Assembly (NCBI GenBank): GCA_024518585.1
Contig: JANIHI010000018.1
Location: 1 to 34,304 of the forward strand
DNA: 34,304 nucleotides
DNA from: Methanolinea sp.
GTDB taxonomy: Archaea; Halobacteriota; Methanomicrobia; Methanomicrobiales; Methanospirillaceae
Direction of reading: 5' to 3'
Made by a program: the position numbers and the translations under genes. The notes beneath the pieces are model-generated. The model did no database searches and was not told the origin of the DNA. It worked only from the letters and a program-made list of their open reading frames with translations. Numbering within the stretch: position 1 is the stretch's first letter; each line of letters starts with the position of its first letter. Below are positions 22,166-31,947 of this stretch, in pieces.

Positions 22166-24730
22166 ATGCAGATATTCTCGTTTGACTCACTCTCCGGCCT
22201 CACGAGTGCCGAAGTCTCCCGAATCCGGGAGGTAGAGGGATATAACGAGATCCCGTCTGACCGGTGCCGCAGCCCTGCTGCGATTGTCGCCGGGGTCTTC
22301 CGGGAGCCGATGTTCCTCCTCCTGGTTGCTACGGGGGCACTCTACTTCCTGCTCGGGGACATCCAGGAAGGTCTGCTGATGCTCTCCTTCGTCATCGTGA
22401 TCATCGGCATCACGGTGTACCAGGAGAACAAGACGGAGAAAGCCCTCGAGAGCCTCCGGAACCTCTCAAGCCCGCGGGCGCTCGTCATCAGGGACGGGAA
22501 CCTGGTCCGGATCCCCGGGAGGGAGGTCGTTTCCGGGGATTACCTCGTCCTCTCCGAGGGAGACCGAGTCCCTGCCGACGGGGTCCTCCTCTATTCCCAG
22601 TCGCTCTCCATCGACGAGTCGCTCCTGACCGGGGAATCGGTCCCCGTGCGCAAGACGGCGGGTAGGGAGGGGATGGTGCCCTCACCCCCCGGAGGGGACG
22701 ATCTCCCCTTCGTGTACTCGGGGACGCTCGTTGTCCAGGGGCAGGGCCTCGCCCGCGTCACCGCAATTGGGCAGAAGACAGAGATGGGAAAGATCGGGAA
22801 GGCCCTCATGGCAGTCGAGAGGGAGGACAGCCTCCTCAAGAGGGAGGTCGCCGGAATCGTGAGGAAGGTTGCCATCGCCGGGATATCCCTGTGCGCCGTC
22901 ATAGCCGTGGTATACGGTCTCTCCCACGCGAGCTGGGTGGACGGCCTTCTTGCAGGGATCACGCTCGCGATGGCGATCCTCCCCGAGGAGTTCCCCGTCG
23001 TTCTGACGGTCTTCCTTGCCCTCGGGGCATGGAGGCTCTCCCGGTATAACGTGCTGACGCGCCAGGTCCCTGCCGTCGAGACGCTCGGGGCGGCAACGGT
23101 CCTGTGCGTGGACAAGACAGGCACGCTCACCGAGAACAGGATGTCGGTGAAGGCATTCTGCTGTAACGGGGAAGTGACACCGTTTGGCTGCAGGGGCGAT
23201 GAAACGGTCCCTGACTCATGCCACGAACTCGCGGAATTCGCCATCCTGGCCTGCAAGAAGGACCCGTTTGACCCGATGGAGAAGGCCCTCCTCTCCCTGG
23301 CCGGAGGGGAATTTGGAAAGACCGAGCACGTACATGCCAGCTGGGAACTCGTGCAGGAGTACCCCCTCTCCCCCGGACTCATGGCCATGTCCAACGTCTG
23401 GCGTTCTCGCGACGGGTCGGAATTCGTGATCGCGGCCAAAGGTGCCCCAGAAGCCATCGCGGACCTCTGCCACCTCGACGCCGGCCGCCGCAAAGACCTT
23501 GGCCACCAGGTCGATGCCCTGGCTTCGCAGGGCCTGCGCATCCTCGGGGTCGCGAAGGCATCGTTCCGGCCGGCTGCCCTCCCGGACAACCAGCACGACT
23601 TTTCTTTCTCGTTCCTCGGGCTGATCGGGTTTGCAGACCCCGTCCGACCGGGCGTCCGCGAGGGGGTTGCGGAGTGCCGGGCTGCCGGGATCCGGGTCAC
23701 CATGATCACCGGTGATTACCCCCTCACGGCCCGGTCGGTGGGTGCAGAGATAGGTCTCCCGGAGGTCGACCACATCATCACGGGCCCGGAACTCGACCGC
23801 CTGACGGACGGGGAACTTGAGGATAAGGGGCGATTGACGTCGATCTTTGCCCGGGTCGTCCCCGCCCAGAAACTCCGCATCGTCCAGGCACACAAGAGAG
23901 GGGGTGAGGTGGTCGCCATGACGGGGGATGGCGTCAACGATGCACCGGCCCTCCGTGCAGCTGATATCGGCATTGCAATGGGCCGGAGGGGGACAGACGT
24001 CGCGAGGGAATCAGCGTCCCTCGTCCTGCTCGACGACAACTTCACGTCGATCGTGGCCGCGGTCCGGATGGGGAGGAGGATCTTTGACAACCTCAGGAAG
24101 GCGATGGCCTACATCTTTGCGATCCACGTCCCCATCGCGGGCATATCCCTCGTCCCCGTGCTCCTGGTCACCCCCCTCGTCCTCCTCCCGGCTCACATCG
24201 TCTTCCTCGAGCTGATCATCGACCCCGCGTGCTCCATCGTCTTTGAGTCTGAACGGGAGGAAGGAGACGTCATGAGAAGGCCGCCGCGGAAGAAGGATGA
24301 AGGCCTCCTGTCGGGAACGACACTGCGGTATGGCCTCATCCAGGGGAGCGTGGCCCTTGCCGGCGTGCTCCTCGTCTACCTCTGGGCGCTCCTGTCCGGG
24401 ATGGGCGAGGACGAGGCCCGGACACTCACGTTTGTGTCCATTGTTGCGGCAAACCTTGGCCTTATCCTCACCAACAGGTCGTGGACCCTCCCCTTCTGGG
24501 AGACAATCAGGTTGCAAAACAGGGCGTTCTGGATCGTCATGTCCGGGACAGTCCTCTGCCTGGCCCTCGTCATTTCCCTTCCTCCCTTAAGGGATCTCTT
24601 CTCCTTTGCACCGGTACCCGCCAGGGCCCTCCTGGTCGCCGCAGCAGCAGGGGTTGCAAGCGTGCTCTGGTTCGAGGTCTTCAAGCTCTGGAAGAACAAG
24701 GCTGCGGCTGTCACCGTGGTGCCCCGCTGA
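22166..24730 (+). CDS. P-type cation-transporting ATPase, PEEFP type
   Basis: 854 residues. TGES (155-158) is the actuator, PEEFP (273-277) lies in M4, DKTGT (D316) is the phosphorylation site, and MTGDGVNDAP (586-594) is the P-domain hinge. The membrane C-terminus has PAHIVFLELIIDPACSIVFESE. The N-terminus lacks heavy-metal-binding Cys domains, and M4 has PEEFP instead of the PEGLP of Ca2+ pumps or the CPx of Cu/Zn pumps, so the transported ion is not clear. The ATG at 22166 begins the conserved N-terminus; the frame extends upstream to 22067 through the structured leader. GGGGT lies close upstream. It converges on the SNF gene. Confidence 0.92.
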   Translation: MQIFSFDSLSGLTSAEVSRIREVEGYNEIPSDRCRSPAAIVAGVFREPMFLLLVATGALYFLLGDIQEGLLMLSFVIVIIGITVYQENKTEKALESLRNLSSPRALVIRDGNLVRIPGREVVSGDYLVLSEGDRVPADGVLLYSQSLSIDESLLTGESVPVRKTAGREGMVPSPPGGDDLPFVYSGTLVVQGQGLARVTAIGQKTEMGKIGKALMAVEREDSLLKREVAGIVRKVAIAGISLCAVIAVVYGLSHASWVDGLLAGITLAMAILPEEFPVVLTVFLALGAWRLSRYNVLTRQVPAVETLGAATVLCVDKTGTLTENRMSVKAFCCNGEVTPFGCRGDETVPDSCHELAEFAILACKKDPFDPMEKALLSLAGGEFGKTEHVHASWELVQEYPLSPGLMAMSNVWRSRDGSEFVIAAKGAPEAIADLCHLDAGRRKDLGHQVDALASQGLRILGVAKASFRPAALPDNQHDFSFSFLGLIGFADPVRPGVREGVAECRAAGIRVTMITGDYPLTARSVGAEIGLPEVDHIITGPELDRLTDGELEDKGRLTSIFARVVPAQKLRIVQAHKRGGEVVAMTGDGVNDAPALRAADIGIAMGRRGTDVARESASLVLLDDNFTSIVAAVRMGRRIFDNLRKAMAYIFAIHVPIAGISLVPVLLVTPLVLLPAHIVFLELIIDPACSIVFESEREEGDVMRRPPRKKDEGLLSGTTLRYGLIQGSVALAGVLLVYLWALLSGMGEDEARTLTFVSIVAANLGLILTNRSWTLPFWETIRLQNRAFWIVMSGTVLCLALVISLPPLRDLFSFAPVPARALLVAAAAGVASVLWFEVFKLWKNKAAAVTVVPR

Positions 24731-24746
24731 CCAGCCTGGAAGCCAA

Positions 24747-24766
24747 CCCCTGCCCTTCAGCGGGGG
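24747..24766. terminator. Hairpin between convergent genes
   Basis: CCCCTGC (24747-24753) pairs with GCGGGGG (24760-24766), loop six bases, in the 54-base gap between the ATPase stop and the SNF stop. It has no T tract, so its role is uncertain. Confidence 0.35.
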
Positions 24767-24784
24767 GGATAGGGGGGGCGAGGG

Positions 24785-26239
24785 TTACCTTTTCTGGAAC
24801 AGGCGCCGCCCGAAGGGACATCTCCCGAACCAGCACAGGAGAGAGATAGCGATGAGGGCCGCCGCAATGATGAAGGCCATCCCTGCTGCCTGCATCAGGG
24901 TCCCCATCCACGGGCTCCCGGGGAGGAGGCGGAAGTCTGCAAGGTCGATCCCGGCGGCAAGCCGGGCCAGGTTTGTCACGAGGAGGACTGCCGGGATAAC
25001 GTACTTGCACAGGGGGTGCACGATTCGCGCAATGGGACGGCCGATCTCCCGGTCAAGGACATCGCGGGGAACAAACCACGAAAAGCTCACGGCAAGGACC
25101 ACGGCCGCAAGGGGGAGGCCCAGCGTCCCGACGGTCTCATCCATGAAGTCGAGGACTTTGATGTCCCCGATGGTCCAGTTCGCGGTACTGTAACTGAGGG
25201 CAGAAGGCAGGCCCACCGCAACCATGACAAGCCCGAGGAGGAGCGACGTCTTTTCCCGGGACCAAGAGACCGCTTCCCGGAGCGATGAGACCCCTACCTC
25301 GAGCATGGAGACCGCCGATGTGATCGCCGCAAAAAAGAGGACGAGGAAAAATGCAATGGCAAAGAAGGAACCGCCCGGCATCAGGGCAAACGCCTTCGGG
25401 AGGGTTGAGAAGGCAAGTTCTGCCCCTGCCGCCGGTTCAAGCCCGAACGTGAAGACGAGGGGAAAGATGACGATCCCGGCCAGGAGGGCAACGCCAAGGT
25501 CCGCGAGGGTGATGACCAGGGCAGACAGGGGGATCGGTATGCCTTTTTCCATGTATGCCCCGTAGGTGAGGAGGATCCCCGTCCCGACAGAGAGGGAGAA
25601 GAATGCCTGTCCAAAGGCGGCACTCCAGACCAGGGGGTCAAAGAGCACGGTAAAGTCAGGGGAGAACAGGAACGCTGTCCCTTCGTGAAACCCTGGCAAG
25701 GTCGTTGCATAGAGGGCCATCAGGACGAGGATTGCCACCGATACTGGGATGAGAATGACCGATACGCGTTCTATCCCCTTCCGCACGCCCCGCGAGATGA
25801 CAGCCGTTGTAACACCTGCGGAAAAAAGGAAGAAAATGACCGGCAGGAAGGTTCCCGTAAAATTCGCAAACGTCATGCTCACCCCTGACAGCGAGAAGAG
25901 TGCATACGCCGCCGTCCATCCCGTAATGACGAGGTAGTAGCAGAGGACGAGGAAGATAATTGTGCACAGTAACCACCCGGCAATGCGGAAAGAGGGTCGG
26001 ATAGACCGGAACGCGCTGACGACGGTCCCCTGGAAGCTCCGCCCCATCGCGAGTTCGAATACCATCAGGGGAAATGCAAATGCAAAGACCGCTACCAGGT
26101 AGGGGATGAGGTAGGCCCCGCCGCCGTTTTGGCCAACGACAGATGAAAAACGCCAGATATTTCCAATGCCCACCGCGGAGCCGATAGCAGCAAGGATGAA
26201 CCCTCCCCGTGACGACCAGTGTTCCCCCTTACCAAGCAT
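24785..26239 (-). CDS. SNF-family Na+-dependent transporter
   Basis: 484 residues with 12 membrane helices. The hallmark GSAVGIGNIWRF at 20-31 and NGGGAYLIPYL at 38-48 form the Na+/substrate region of the neurotransmitter:sodium symporter family (LeuT-like). It probably imports an amino acid or a related compound with Na+. The ATG at 26239 overlaps the end of the second P-type ATPase by 11 bases, with GGAAGG upstream, so the two are cotranscribed. A longer frame up to 26389 is antisense-type extension. The substrate is unknown. Confidence 0.93.
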   Translation of the reverse strand: MLGKGEHWSSRGGFILAAIGSAVGIGNIWRFSSVVGQNGGGAYLIPYLVAVFAFAFPLMVFELAMGRSFQGTVVSAFRSIRPSFRIAGWLLCTIIFLVLCYYLVITGWTAAYALFSLSGVSMTFANFTGTFLPVIFFLFSAGVTTAVISRGVRKGIERVSVILIPVSVAILVLMALYATTLPGFHEGTAFLFSPDFTVLFDPLVWSAAFGQAFFSLSVGTGILLTYGAYMEKGIPIPLSALVITLADLGVALLAGIVIFPLVFTFGLEPAAGAELAFSTLPKAFALMPGGSFFAIAFFLVLFFAAITSAVSMLEVGVSSLREAVSWSREKTSLLLGLVMVAVGLPSALSYSTANWTIGDIKVLDFMDETVGTLGLPLAAVVLAVSFSWFVPRDVLDREIGRPIARIVHPLCKYVIPAVLLVTNLARLAAGIDLADFRLLPGSPWMGTLMQAAGMAFIIAAALIAISLLCWFGRCPFGRRLFQKR

Positions 26240-29006
26240 TCTCTGCCTTCCCGGACGGGGCAATGGCTCCTCCCCGGTTCCCGATAACCCCGTCCTGCCG
26301 GTTGAAGATCTTGAAGAGCTCCATGACCACGATGACCGTGCCCGCGATGCAGAGGCAGACCAGCCACTGTTCCGGGGTGACCGGGCCAAGCCCGAGGATC
26401 TCCTGCATGAGGGGGACGTGAAGGGAGATGATGTGGAGCCCCTGCATGAGGATCACTCCCGCGATGAGGAAATAGTTATTCCTGATCGGGACGCGGAAGA
26501 CCGAGTAATACTCGGACCTGCAGTTGAAGACATGGAAGTTTTCGAAGAGGACCATGAGCAGGAGGAGCAGGTTCCTTGCAACGGCCTCCTCTGTCCCATT
26601 GGCATTGAGCCACCAGAAGGTGATAAACGCCACGACACCGATTGTCAGGCCGGAGAGAACCGTCTCCCTGACCATGAGGCCGTTGAAGATCCCTTCACGA
26701 GGGGGCCGGGGCTTCCTCTTCATGGTGTCCTTTTCACCGGCCTCGAAGGCAAGGGCCACTCCCTGGATGCCGTTCGTGACGAGGTTCAGCCACAGGAGCT
26801 GGACTGCAAGGAGCGGGATGGGGAGGCCGGCGAGGAGGGCAAGGATAAAGAGGACGACTTCTGAGAGGCCCGTTGAGATGAGGAGGTAGGTCACCTTCCG
26901 GATGTTGTCATAGGCAAACCTCCCCTCCTCGACACCCGCGATAATCGAGGAGAAATTGTCGTCGGTCACGATCATCGCGGCAGTGTCTTTTGCCACGTCC
27001 GTCCCCGAGCCCATGGCGACACCGATGTTTGCCCGGCGGAGCGCGGGGGCATCGTTGACACCGTCCCCCGTCACGGCGACAAAATGGCCCCGCTGGACGA
27101 GGGTATCGACGATCTCCATCTTCTGGACCGGAGTGACCCGGGCAAAGACCCGTGTCCTGTCGATGACCTCCCCGTAGGCGGGGAGCGTCGGGTCACCCAT
27201 GGCGGCGAGTTCCTTCCCGGTCAGGACCACCCCGAAATCTCTCGCGATGTCAAGTTCGCGGGCGATGGCAAGGGCAGTGCGGGGGTGATCCCCCGTGACC
27301 ATGACAACGTCGATTCCTGCCCCGTGGGCGACCCGGACGGCGTCTTTTACATCGGGCCGGAGGGGGTCGATGAAGCCCACGAGACCGTTCAGGCACAGTT
27401 CCGGTGCTGTTTTTTCAAGGGAGGGGTCTGGCCCCGGCGGGGAGGTGAAAGACCCTTCGGCGACCGCGAGGATCCGGAAACCCTTCTCCATCATGGCTTC
27501 GCAGTGCGACTCGATGGAGAGGGGATCGAGGGGGCCGATCCCCGCCGGGGTCGCCATTGTCCTGCAGTAGGGCAGCACCGCCTCGACGGCACCTTTGACG
27601 GCAATTTTCACGGGGCCTTTCGGGTCGTCCCCCTCCCGGTAATACACCGCGGCGTACATCCTCTCTGACTCGAAGGGTACGTGGGCGACAGGCCTGATAC
27701 CATTCCTGACTTCGTCGGGAACAAGCCCTGCCTTGTATCCCAGGGCGAGGAGTGCGATGTCCATGGCATCTCCACTGTGGACCCAGGTCTCGTCCTCCCT
27801 GTAGAGTGTCCCCTCGTTGCAGATGATCGCAACTCTGGCGAGGGCCCGGACGGCACGGGCAACTGGTTCGGGGGGACTTTCCCCCGCGACAAGGAGAGTC
27901 CCTTCTCCCGGCTCATAACCGGCCCCTGTTACCTTGACCACCGTGCCAGGGGGGACAAAGACAGCCTGTGCGGTCTGCTGGTTGACCGTCAGGGTCCCTG
28001 TCTTGTCGGTTGCAATCGTCGTGCAGCTGCCGAGGCTTTCCACGGCGGCAAGTTTCCTCACAATGACGTTCCTGCGTGCCATACGGGAGGCTGCGATGGA
28101 GAGGGCGACGGTAATGGCAACAGGAAGCCCTTCCGGGATCGCGGAGACGACAAGGGCAACGGCCAGGAAGAAGACCTCGAGGGGAGGGACGCCCTGCGAG
28201 AGTGCGGCAATGGCCATCACGATGCTGGCCGAGACGATGAGTGCCCCCACGTTCCGGGAGAAGACCTCCATCCGGATGAGGAGCGGGGGTTTTGCAGACT
28301 CTGTCCCCGAGACAGCCTCGGCGATCTGCCCGACCTCCGTCCGTGTCCCCGTCCCCGTGACAATACCGCAGCCCCTCCCGGAAACAACAGTACTGCCGGC
28401 GAACGCCATGTTGGAGCGGTCGCTCACCGGTGCGTTCTCTTCCGTGATACCCACGGTCTTTTGCACCGCGACCGACTCGCCGGTGAGGAGGGACTCGTCA
28501 ATGGAGAGTTTTGCAGCATGCAGGAGCCTCACGTCTGCCGGGACTTTCATGCCGGACTCGAGGAGGACAACGTCTCCGATCACAAGGTCTTTTGCAGGAA
28601 TGTTCTGCCAGGAACCGTCGCGGCGGACGCGGGCCGTGACCTCAAGCAGGCTCTGGAGTTTCTGGGCGCTCTGCTCTGCCTTCCATTCCTGGATTGTGCC
28701 GATTGCGGCGTTGATGCAGACGACGAGAAAGATGAAGGCCGCGTCCTTGGCGTCACCGATCAGGATCGAGATGACTCCTGCTGCAAGCAGGATGTATATG
28801 AGCGGGCTCTTGAACTGGTGAATAATGACCTGGACAAGACCGGGAGCCTTTCCGGATGGCAGGGTATTTTTTCCATACAGGGAGAGTCGGCGGAGGGCCT
28901 CTTCCCGGGAGAGCCCCCCGGACCCTGAGCGGAGGGTTTCGTAAACCTTCTCGATCGGGATGGCGTGCCATGGGACCGCGTGGTGGGGGATATTCTCGGG
29001 AATCAT
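26229..29006 (-). CDS. P-type cation-transporting ATPase, PEGLP type (SERCA/Na-type)
   Basis: 925 residues. It has an N-terminal cation-ATPase domain (WHAIPIEKVYETLRSGSGGL), a TGES actuator loop, PEGLP in M4 (291-295), DKTGT with D334, and VTGDGVNDAP. M6 reads LLWLNLVTNGIQGVALAFE, where Ca2+ pumps have ...VTDG..., so the ion may not be Ca2+. The ATG at 29006 has GGATG eight bases upstream and a TATA-like GATATTTTT near 29029-29036. It overlaps the SNF gene by 11 bases. It likely expels Na+, Ca2+ or a similar ion; which one is not decided by the sequence. Confidence 0.92.
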   Translation of the reverse strand: MIPENIPHHAVPWHAIPIEKVYETLRSGSGGLSREEALRRLSLYGKNTLPSGKAPGLVQVIIHQFKSPLIYILLAAGVISILIGDAKDAAFIFLVVCINAAIGTIQEWKAEQSAQKLQSLLEVTARVRRDGSWQNIPAKDLVIGDVVLLESGMKVPADVRLLHAAKLSIDESLLTGESVAVQKTVGITEENAPVSDRSNMAFAGSTVVSGRGCGIVTGTGTRTEVGQIAEAVSGTESAKPPLLIRMEVFSRNVGALIVSASIVMAIAALSQGVPPLEVFFLAVALVVSAIPEGLPVAITVALSIAASRMARRNVIVRKLAAVESLGSCTTIATDKTGTLTVNQQTAQAVFVPPGTVVKVTGAGYEPGEGTLLVAGESPPEPVARAVRALARVAIICNEGTLYREDETWVHSGDAMDIALLALGYKAGLVPDEVRNGIRPVAHVPFESERMYAAVYYREGDDPKGPVKIAVKGAVEAVLPYCRTMATPAGIGPLDPLSIESHCEAMMEKGFRILAVAEGSFTSPPGPDPSLEKTAPELCLNGLVGFIDPLRPDVKDAVRVAHGAGIDVVMVTGDHPRTALAIARELDIARDFGVVLTGKELAAMGDPTLPAYGEVIDRTRVFARVTPVQKMEIVDTLVQRGHFVAVTGDGVNDAPALRRANIGVAMGSGTDVAKDTAAMIVTDDNFSSIIAGVEEGRFAYDNIRKVTYLLISTGLSEVVLFILALLAGLPIPLLAVQLLWLNLVTNGIQGVALAFEAGEKDTMKRKPRPPREGIFNGLMVRETVLSGLTIGVVAFITFWWLNANGTEEAVARNLLLLLMVLFENFHVFNCRSEYYSVFRVPIRNNYFLIAGVILMQGLHIISLHVPLMQEILGLGPVTPEQWLVCLCIAGTVIVVMELFKIFNRQDGVIGNRGGAIAPSGKAENAW

Positions 29007-29045
29007 GCCAGTGCATCCACAAGGCGAAAAATATCTCCTGCTATT

Positions 29046-29543
29046 TTAGTCCCGGAGTCTCTCTTTCCGGGCGATCACCATCTCGCAGAACCCGTCACCC
29101 CTGCAGCGGGCCATTGAGATCCCGACAGAGAAATCCGGGTTGAGGGCCTCAATGACGGCCTTGACGTAGGCGCTGCAGACAGAGTGGACTTCGGCCGGCG
29201 GAATCCCATGGGCACTCTCGTCCCTGAACATGGCGCACTCTGCGAGCCGGATAACACCCTCCTCCGGGAACCCCTCGATGTAGCGGGTCTCGAAAGCCCG
29301 GCCAAAAAGGATAACGGAGACAGCACCGAGCGTCCCGACAATATCTGCGGCATTGTCCCTTTTCATGGAGTTGCTGTCGGCAATCCGACGGGCCTCCTCC
29401 CCGAGGAGGGAGAAGAGTCGCTCCCTGTCGGGAGATATACCGGGCCGCCCGCCCGTTCTGCCGAGCTCAAGGACAAGCCGCGTGAGCACGTGGGACGCAA
29501 TCGCCCACCGCGTGGAAGGCGAAATCTCGCGCAGGTGCGTCAT
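29046..29543 (-). CDS. ATC hydrolase/V4R-like protein
   Basis: 165 residues. The C-terminus SMARCRGDGFCEMVIARK (Cys 147 and 153) matches the end of L-2-amino-thiazoline-4-carboxylate hydrolase-like and V4R-type proteins, and FRDESAHGI with C103 lies upstream. Methanogens carry many such proteins, whose reactions are mostly unknown. The ATG at 29543 follows GGGAG by six bases. It precedes the ATPase-SNF pair on the same strand with 39 bases between, so it may be the first gene of that operon and serve as a sensor or ligand-binding partner. Confidence 0.7.
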   Translation of the reverse strand: MTHLREISPSTRWAIASHVLTRLVLELGRTGGRPGISPDRERLFSLLGEEARRIADSNSMKRDNAADIVGTLGAVSVILFGRAFETRYIEGFPEEGVIRLAECAMFRDESAHGIPPAEVHSVCSAYVKAVIEALNPDFSVGISMARCRGDGFCEMVIARKERLRD

Positions 29544-29874
29544 CGTGTTCTCCCGGGGCAGGTGTGGATAGCCATTCCTCCCATGGTCTTACAATGGCCG
29601 GCGGGGAATAAAGCATTTCCCTTACGGGACGAACCTGGTTAGACCACGGGAGGGCACAGATTTCCCGGAAATGGGAACACCTGTCATGAAGGGAGGGCAC
29701 ACCATGCTTGCAAACAGGTCCCTGAATTGAACCTCACGGGGAAATACGGGTGATTATCTTTGATTGTCTAGTGCCCCGGGAGCGCCATTTATTTTGCCGG
29801 GGAATAAGATAACCGGTATTCTGAATCCGCCTGTGCGGTCCGGATCCCACGAGCATTGATCAGGGGATGACACC
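29544..29874. other. Intergenic, divergent promoter region
   Basis: 331 bases between two divergent genes, with no protein-like frame. It contains the promoter of the Kef-type gene, including CCATTTATTTTG at 29785-29796, flanked by CCCCGG (29774-29779) and CCGGGG (29797-29802). A further hairpin-like inverted repeat was not found. Confidence 0.5.
29774..29802 (+). promoter_or_regulatory. Promoter with inverted repeat around TATA box (Kef-type gene)
   Basis: The TATA-like CATTTATTTT lies between inverted arms CCCCGG and CCGGGG. Initiation is expected near 29817, leader about 58 bases. The arms could be an operator or may simply be chance in GC-rich DNA. Confidence 0.4.
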
Positions 29875-31857
29875 ATGGATCTCTCCATCCTTTACGATAT
29901 CCTCATCATATTCGGGCTTTCCCTCATCGTGGGCCTCGTATTCAACCGTTTCCGGATACCCCCGATGATCGGGTACATTGTAGCCGGGGTCATCGCCGGC
30001 CCATCCCTCCTCTCCCTGGTCAGGAGCCCCGCACAGGTCGATGTCCTTGCCGAGATCGGGATCATCCTCCTGCTCTTCTCGATTGGACTCGAGTTTTCCT
30101 TCCGGCAGTTATGGGAGATCAGGAGTCTCGCCCTCTCCGGGGGGTGCATCCAGGTCACCCTCGCAACGGTCCTTGCAACGGCTGTCGCCCTCGCCATTGG
30201 TCGTCCCTGGAACGAGGCAATCCTCCTTGGTTTTGTCGTCTCCCTCTCGAGTACTGCTGTCGTCCTGAAAATCCTGCATGACCGGGGTGAACTGGATTCC
30301 CTGCATGGAAAGCTGACACTGGGCATCCTCATATTCCAGGACCTCATCGCCATTCCGATGCTCATGGCGGTCCCGTTCCTCGCCGGCCTGGCAGGTGGCA
30401 GCGGAGAACCGCTCCATTTCGTCATCATCAAGGATCTCCTCTTCGTTGCAGTCCTCGTCGCAACCGCGAAGTGGGTCATGCCGGCAGTCCTGTTCCAGAT
30501 CGCGAGGACCCGGAACAACGAGCTCTTCCTTCTCTTTGTTGTCTGTGTCTGTTTCGGGATTGCTGCCCTTGCCTCTTTTGCAGGCCTCTCCCTTGCGATG
30601 GGGGCCCTGCTTGCGGGCCTGCTCATCTCGCAGTCCGAGTTCAGCCACCAGGCGATCAGCAGGATAGTCCCGTTCCGGGACATCTTTACCGCGTTTTTCT
30701 TCGTCTCCATCGGGATGCTCCTCGATGTCGGCTTCCTCGTCGACCACCCGGAAATCGTCCTCGCATTCCTCCTCGTCGTCCTTGCGATCAAGTCCATTGC
30801 AGGGTCACTGGCCCCCTTCGTGCTCGGGTACCAGGTTCGGACAATCATCCTGACAGGAATCGCGCTCATGCAGGTCGGGGAGTTTTCATTCATCATCACG
30901 AAGAGTGCCCTTGACTTCGGTATCCTCTCACGGGACGCCTACCAGGTCTTCCTCGTGGTTGCCCTGATATCCATGGCAGCAACCCCCTTTTTCATCTCTT
31001 CAGGCCAGCCCCTTGCGTCCTTTGTCTGTTCCAACAGGTTCTTCCAGAAGATACTGCCCGGGCGGTGCCAGTGGGTAGCAACTGAAAGGAAGGTCGAGAG
31101 GTCAGGGCACCTCGTGATCATAGGGTATGGTGTCAACGGCAGGAACCTGGCGCGGGCGGCCCGCATCGGCGGTATACCTCACGTCATCATCGATATGAAC
31201 CCCGATTCCGTCCGGCAGGCACGAAAAGAGGAAGAAGACATTATCTACGGTGATGCGACCACGGAGGGTGTCCTTGACCATGCCGGCATCCGCCAGGCCC
31301 GGACGGCCGTTGTTGCCATCAACGACCCGGTTGCAACGAGGCGAATCGTCGGGCTCTGCCGCGAGATGAATCCTGGGATCTTCCTCGTCGTCCGGACCAG
31401 GTACATCATTGAGATTCCGGTCCTCCGGGAGATCGGCGCCGACGAGGTGATCCCCGAGGAGTTTGAGACCTCGATCGCGATCTTCTCCCGGGTCATGGCA
31501 GACTTCGGGATACCGGATGAGACCATCTCGCGGCTCGTCCACGAGATCCGTTCTGAGAGCTACCAGTTCCTCCGCAACCCCTCCTTCCCACCCCCGACCC
31601 CTGCGCTCCAGGTTCCCGGCATGGAAGTAAGGAACGTTCGCGTTGCAGAAGGCGCCCCTATCGCGGGCAGGACCCTTGGAGAGATTCTTTTGAAGAAGAG
31701 GTACGGTGTGACCGTCCTTGGTGTGAGGCGGGACGGGGCAATCATCCCCCATCCGGACGGGACCTGCGAGATCAAGCCCGGGGACGAGGTCATCATCACC
31801 GGGACGCAGGACAAGATTACGGGTGCAATCCCCCTTTTCTCCCCGGTGGGTGACTGA
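29875..31857 (+). CDS. Kef-type K+/cation:H+ antiporter with RCK (TrkA) domains
   Basis: 660 residues. Residues 1-385 are a CPA2 antiporter membrane domain (12-13 helices, GYIVAGVIAGPSLLSL and LLLFSIGLEFSF). Residues 405-530 are a TrkA-N/RCK nucleotide-binding domain with VIIGYGVNGRNLA, and about 580-655 is a TrkA-C domain (GRTLGEILLKKRYGVTVLGV). It likely exports K+ or exchanges K+/Na+ for H+ under NAD(H) or ligand control. The ATG at 29875 follows GGGGATG. The next gene, 90 bases downstream, is an antiporter of the same superfamily. Confidence 0.93.
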   Translation: MDLSILYDILIIFGLSLIVGLVFNRFRIPPMIGYIVAGVIAGPSLLSLVRSPAQVDVLAEIGIILLLFSIGLEFSFRQLWEIRSLALSGGCIQVTLATVLATAVALAIGRPWNEAILLGFVVSLSSTAVVLKILHDRGELDSLHGKLTLGILIFQDLIAIPMLMAVPFLAGLAGGSGEPLHFVIIKDLLFVAVLVATAKWVMPAVLFQIARTRNNELFLLFVVCVCFGIAALASFAGLSLAMGALLAGLLISQSEFSHQAISRIVPFRDIFTAFFFVSIGMLLDVGFLVDHPEIVLAFLLVVLAIKSIAGSLAPFVLGYQVRTIILTGIALMQVGEFSFIITKSALDFGILSRDAYQVFLVVALISMAATPFFISSGQPLASFVCSNRFFQKILPGRCQWVATERKVERSGHLVIIGYGVNGRNLARAARIGGIPHVIIDMNPDSVRQARKEEEDIIYGDATTEGVLDHAGIRQARTAVVAINDPVATRRIVGLCREMNPGIFLVVRTRYIIEIPVLREIGADEVIPEEFETSIAIFSRVMADFGIPDETISRLVHEIRSESYQFLRNPSFPPPTPALQVPGMEVRNVRVAEGAPIAGRTLGEILLKKRYGVTVLGVRRDGAIIPHPDGTCEIKPGDEVIITGTQDKITGAIPLFSPVGD

Positions 31858-31947
31858 CCAGGGATCACTCGCGGGCCGTGCCCTTTCCCTCTTCTCCGCT
31901 CTCCCCACGAGAAGTGTTTTTCCCCGAGGAACGCTTACCAGATAGGG

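Noticed and set aside
27681-28928. 415-residue rightward frame across the second P-type ATPase
   Set aside because: Antisense shadow of a clearly conserved pump gene.
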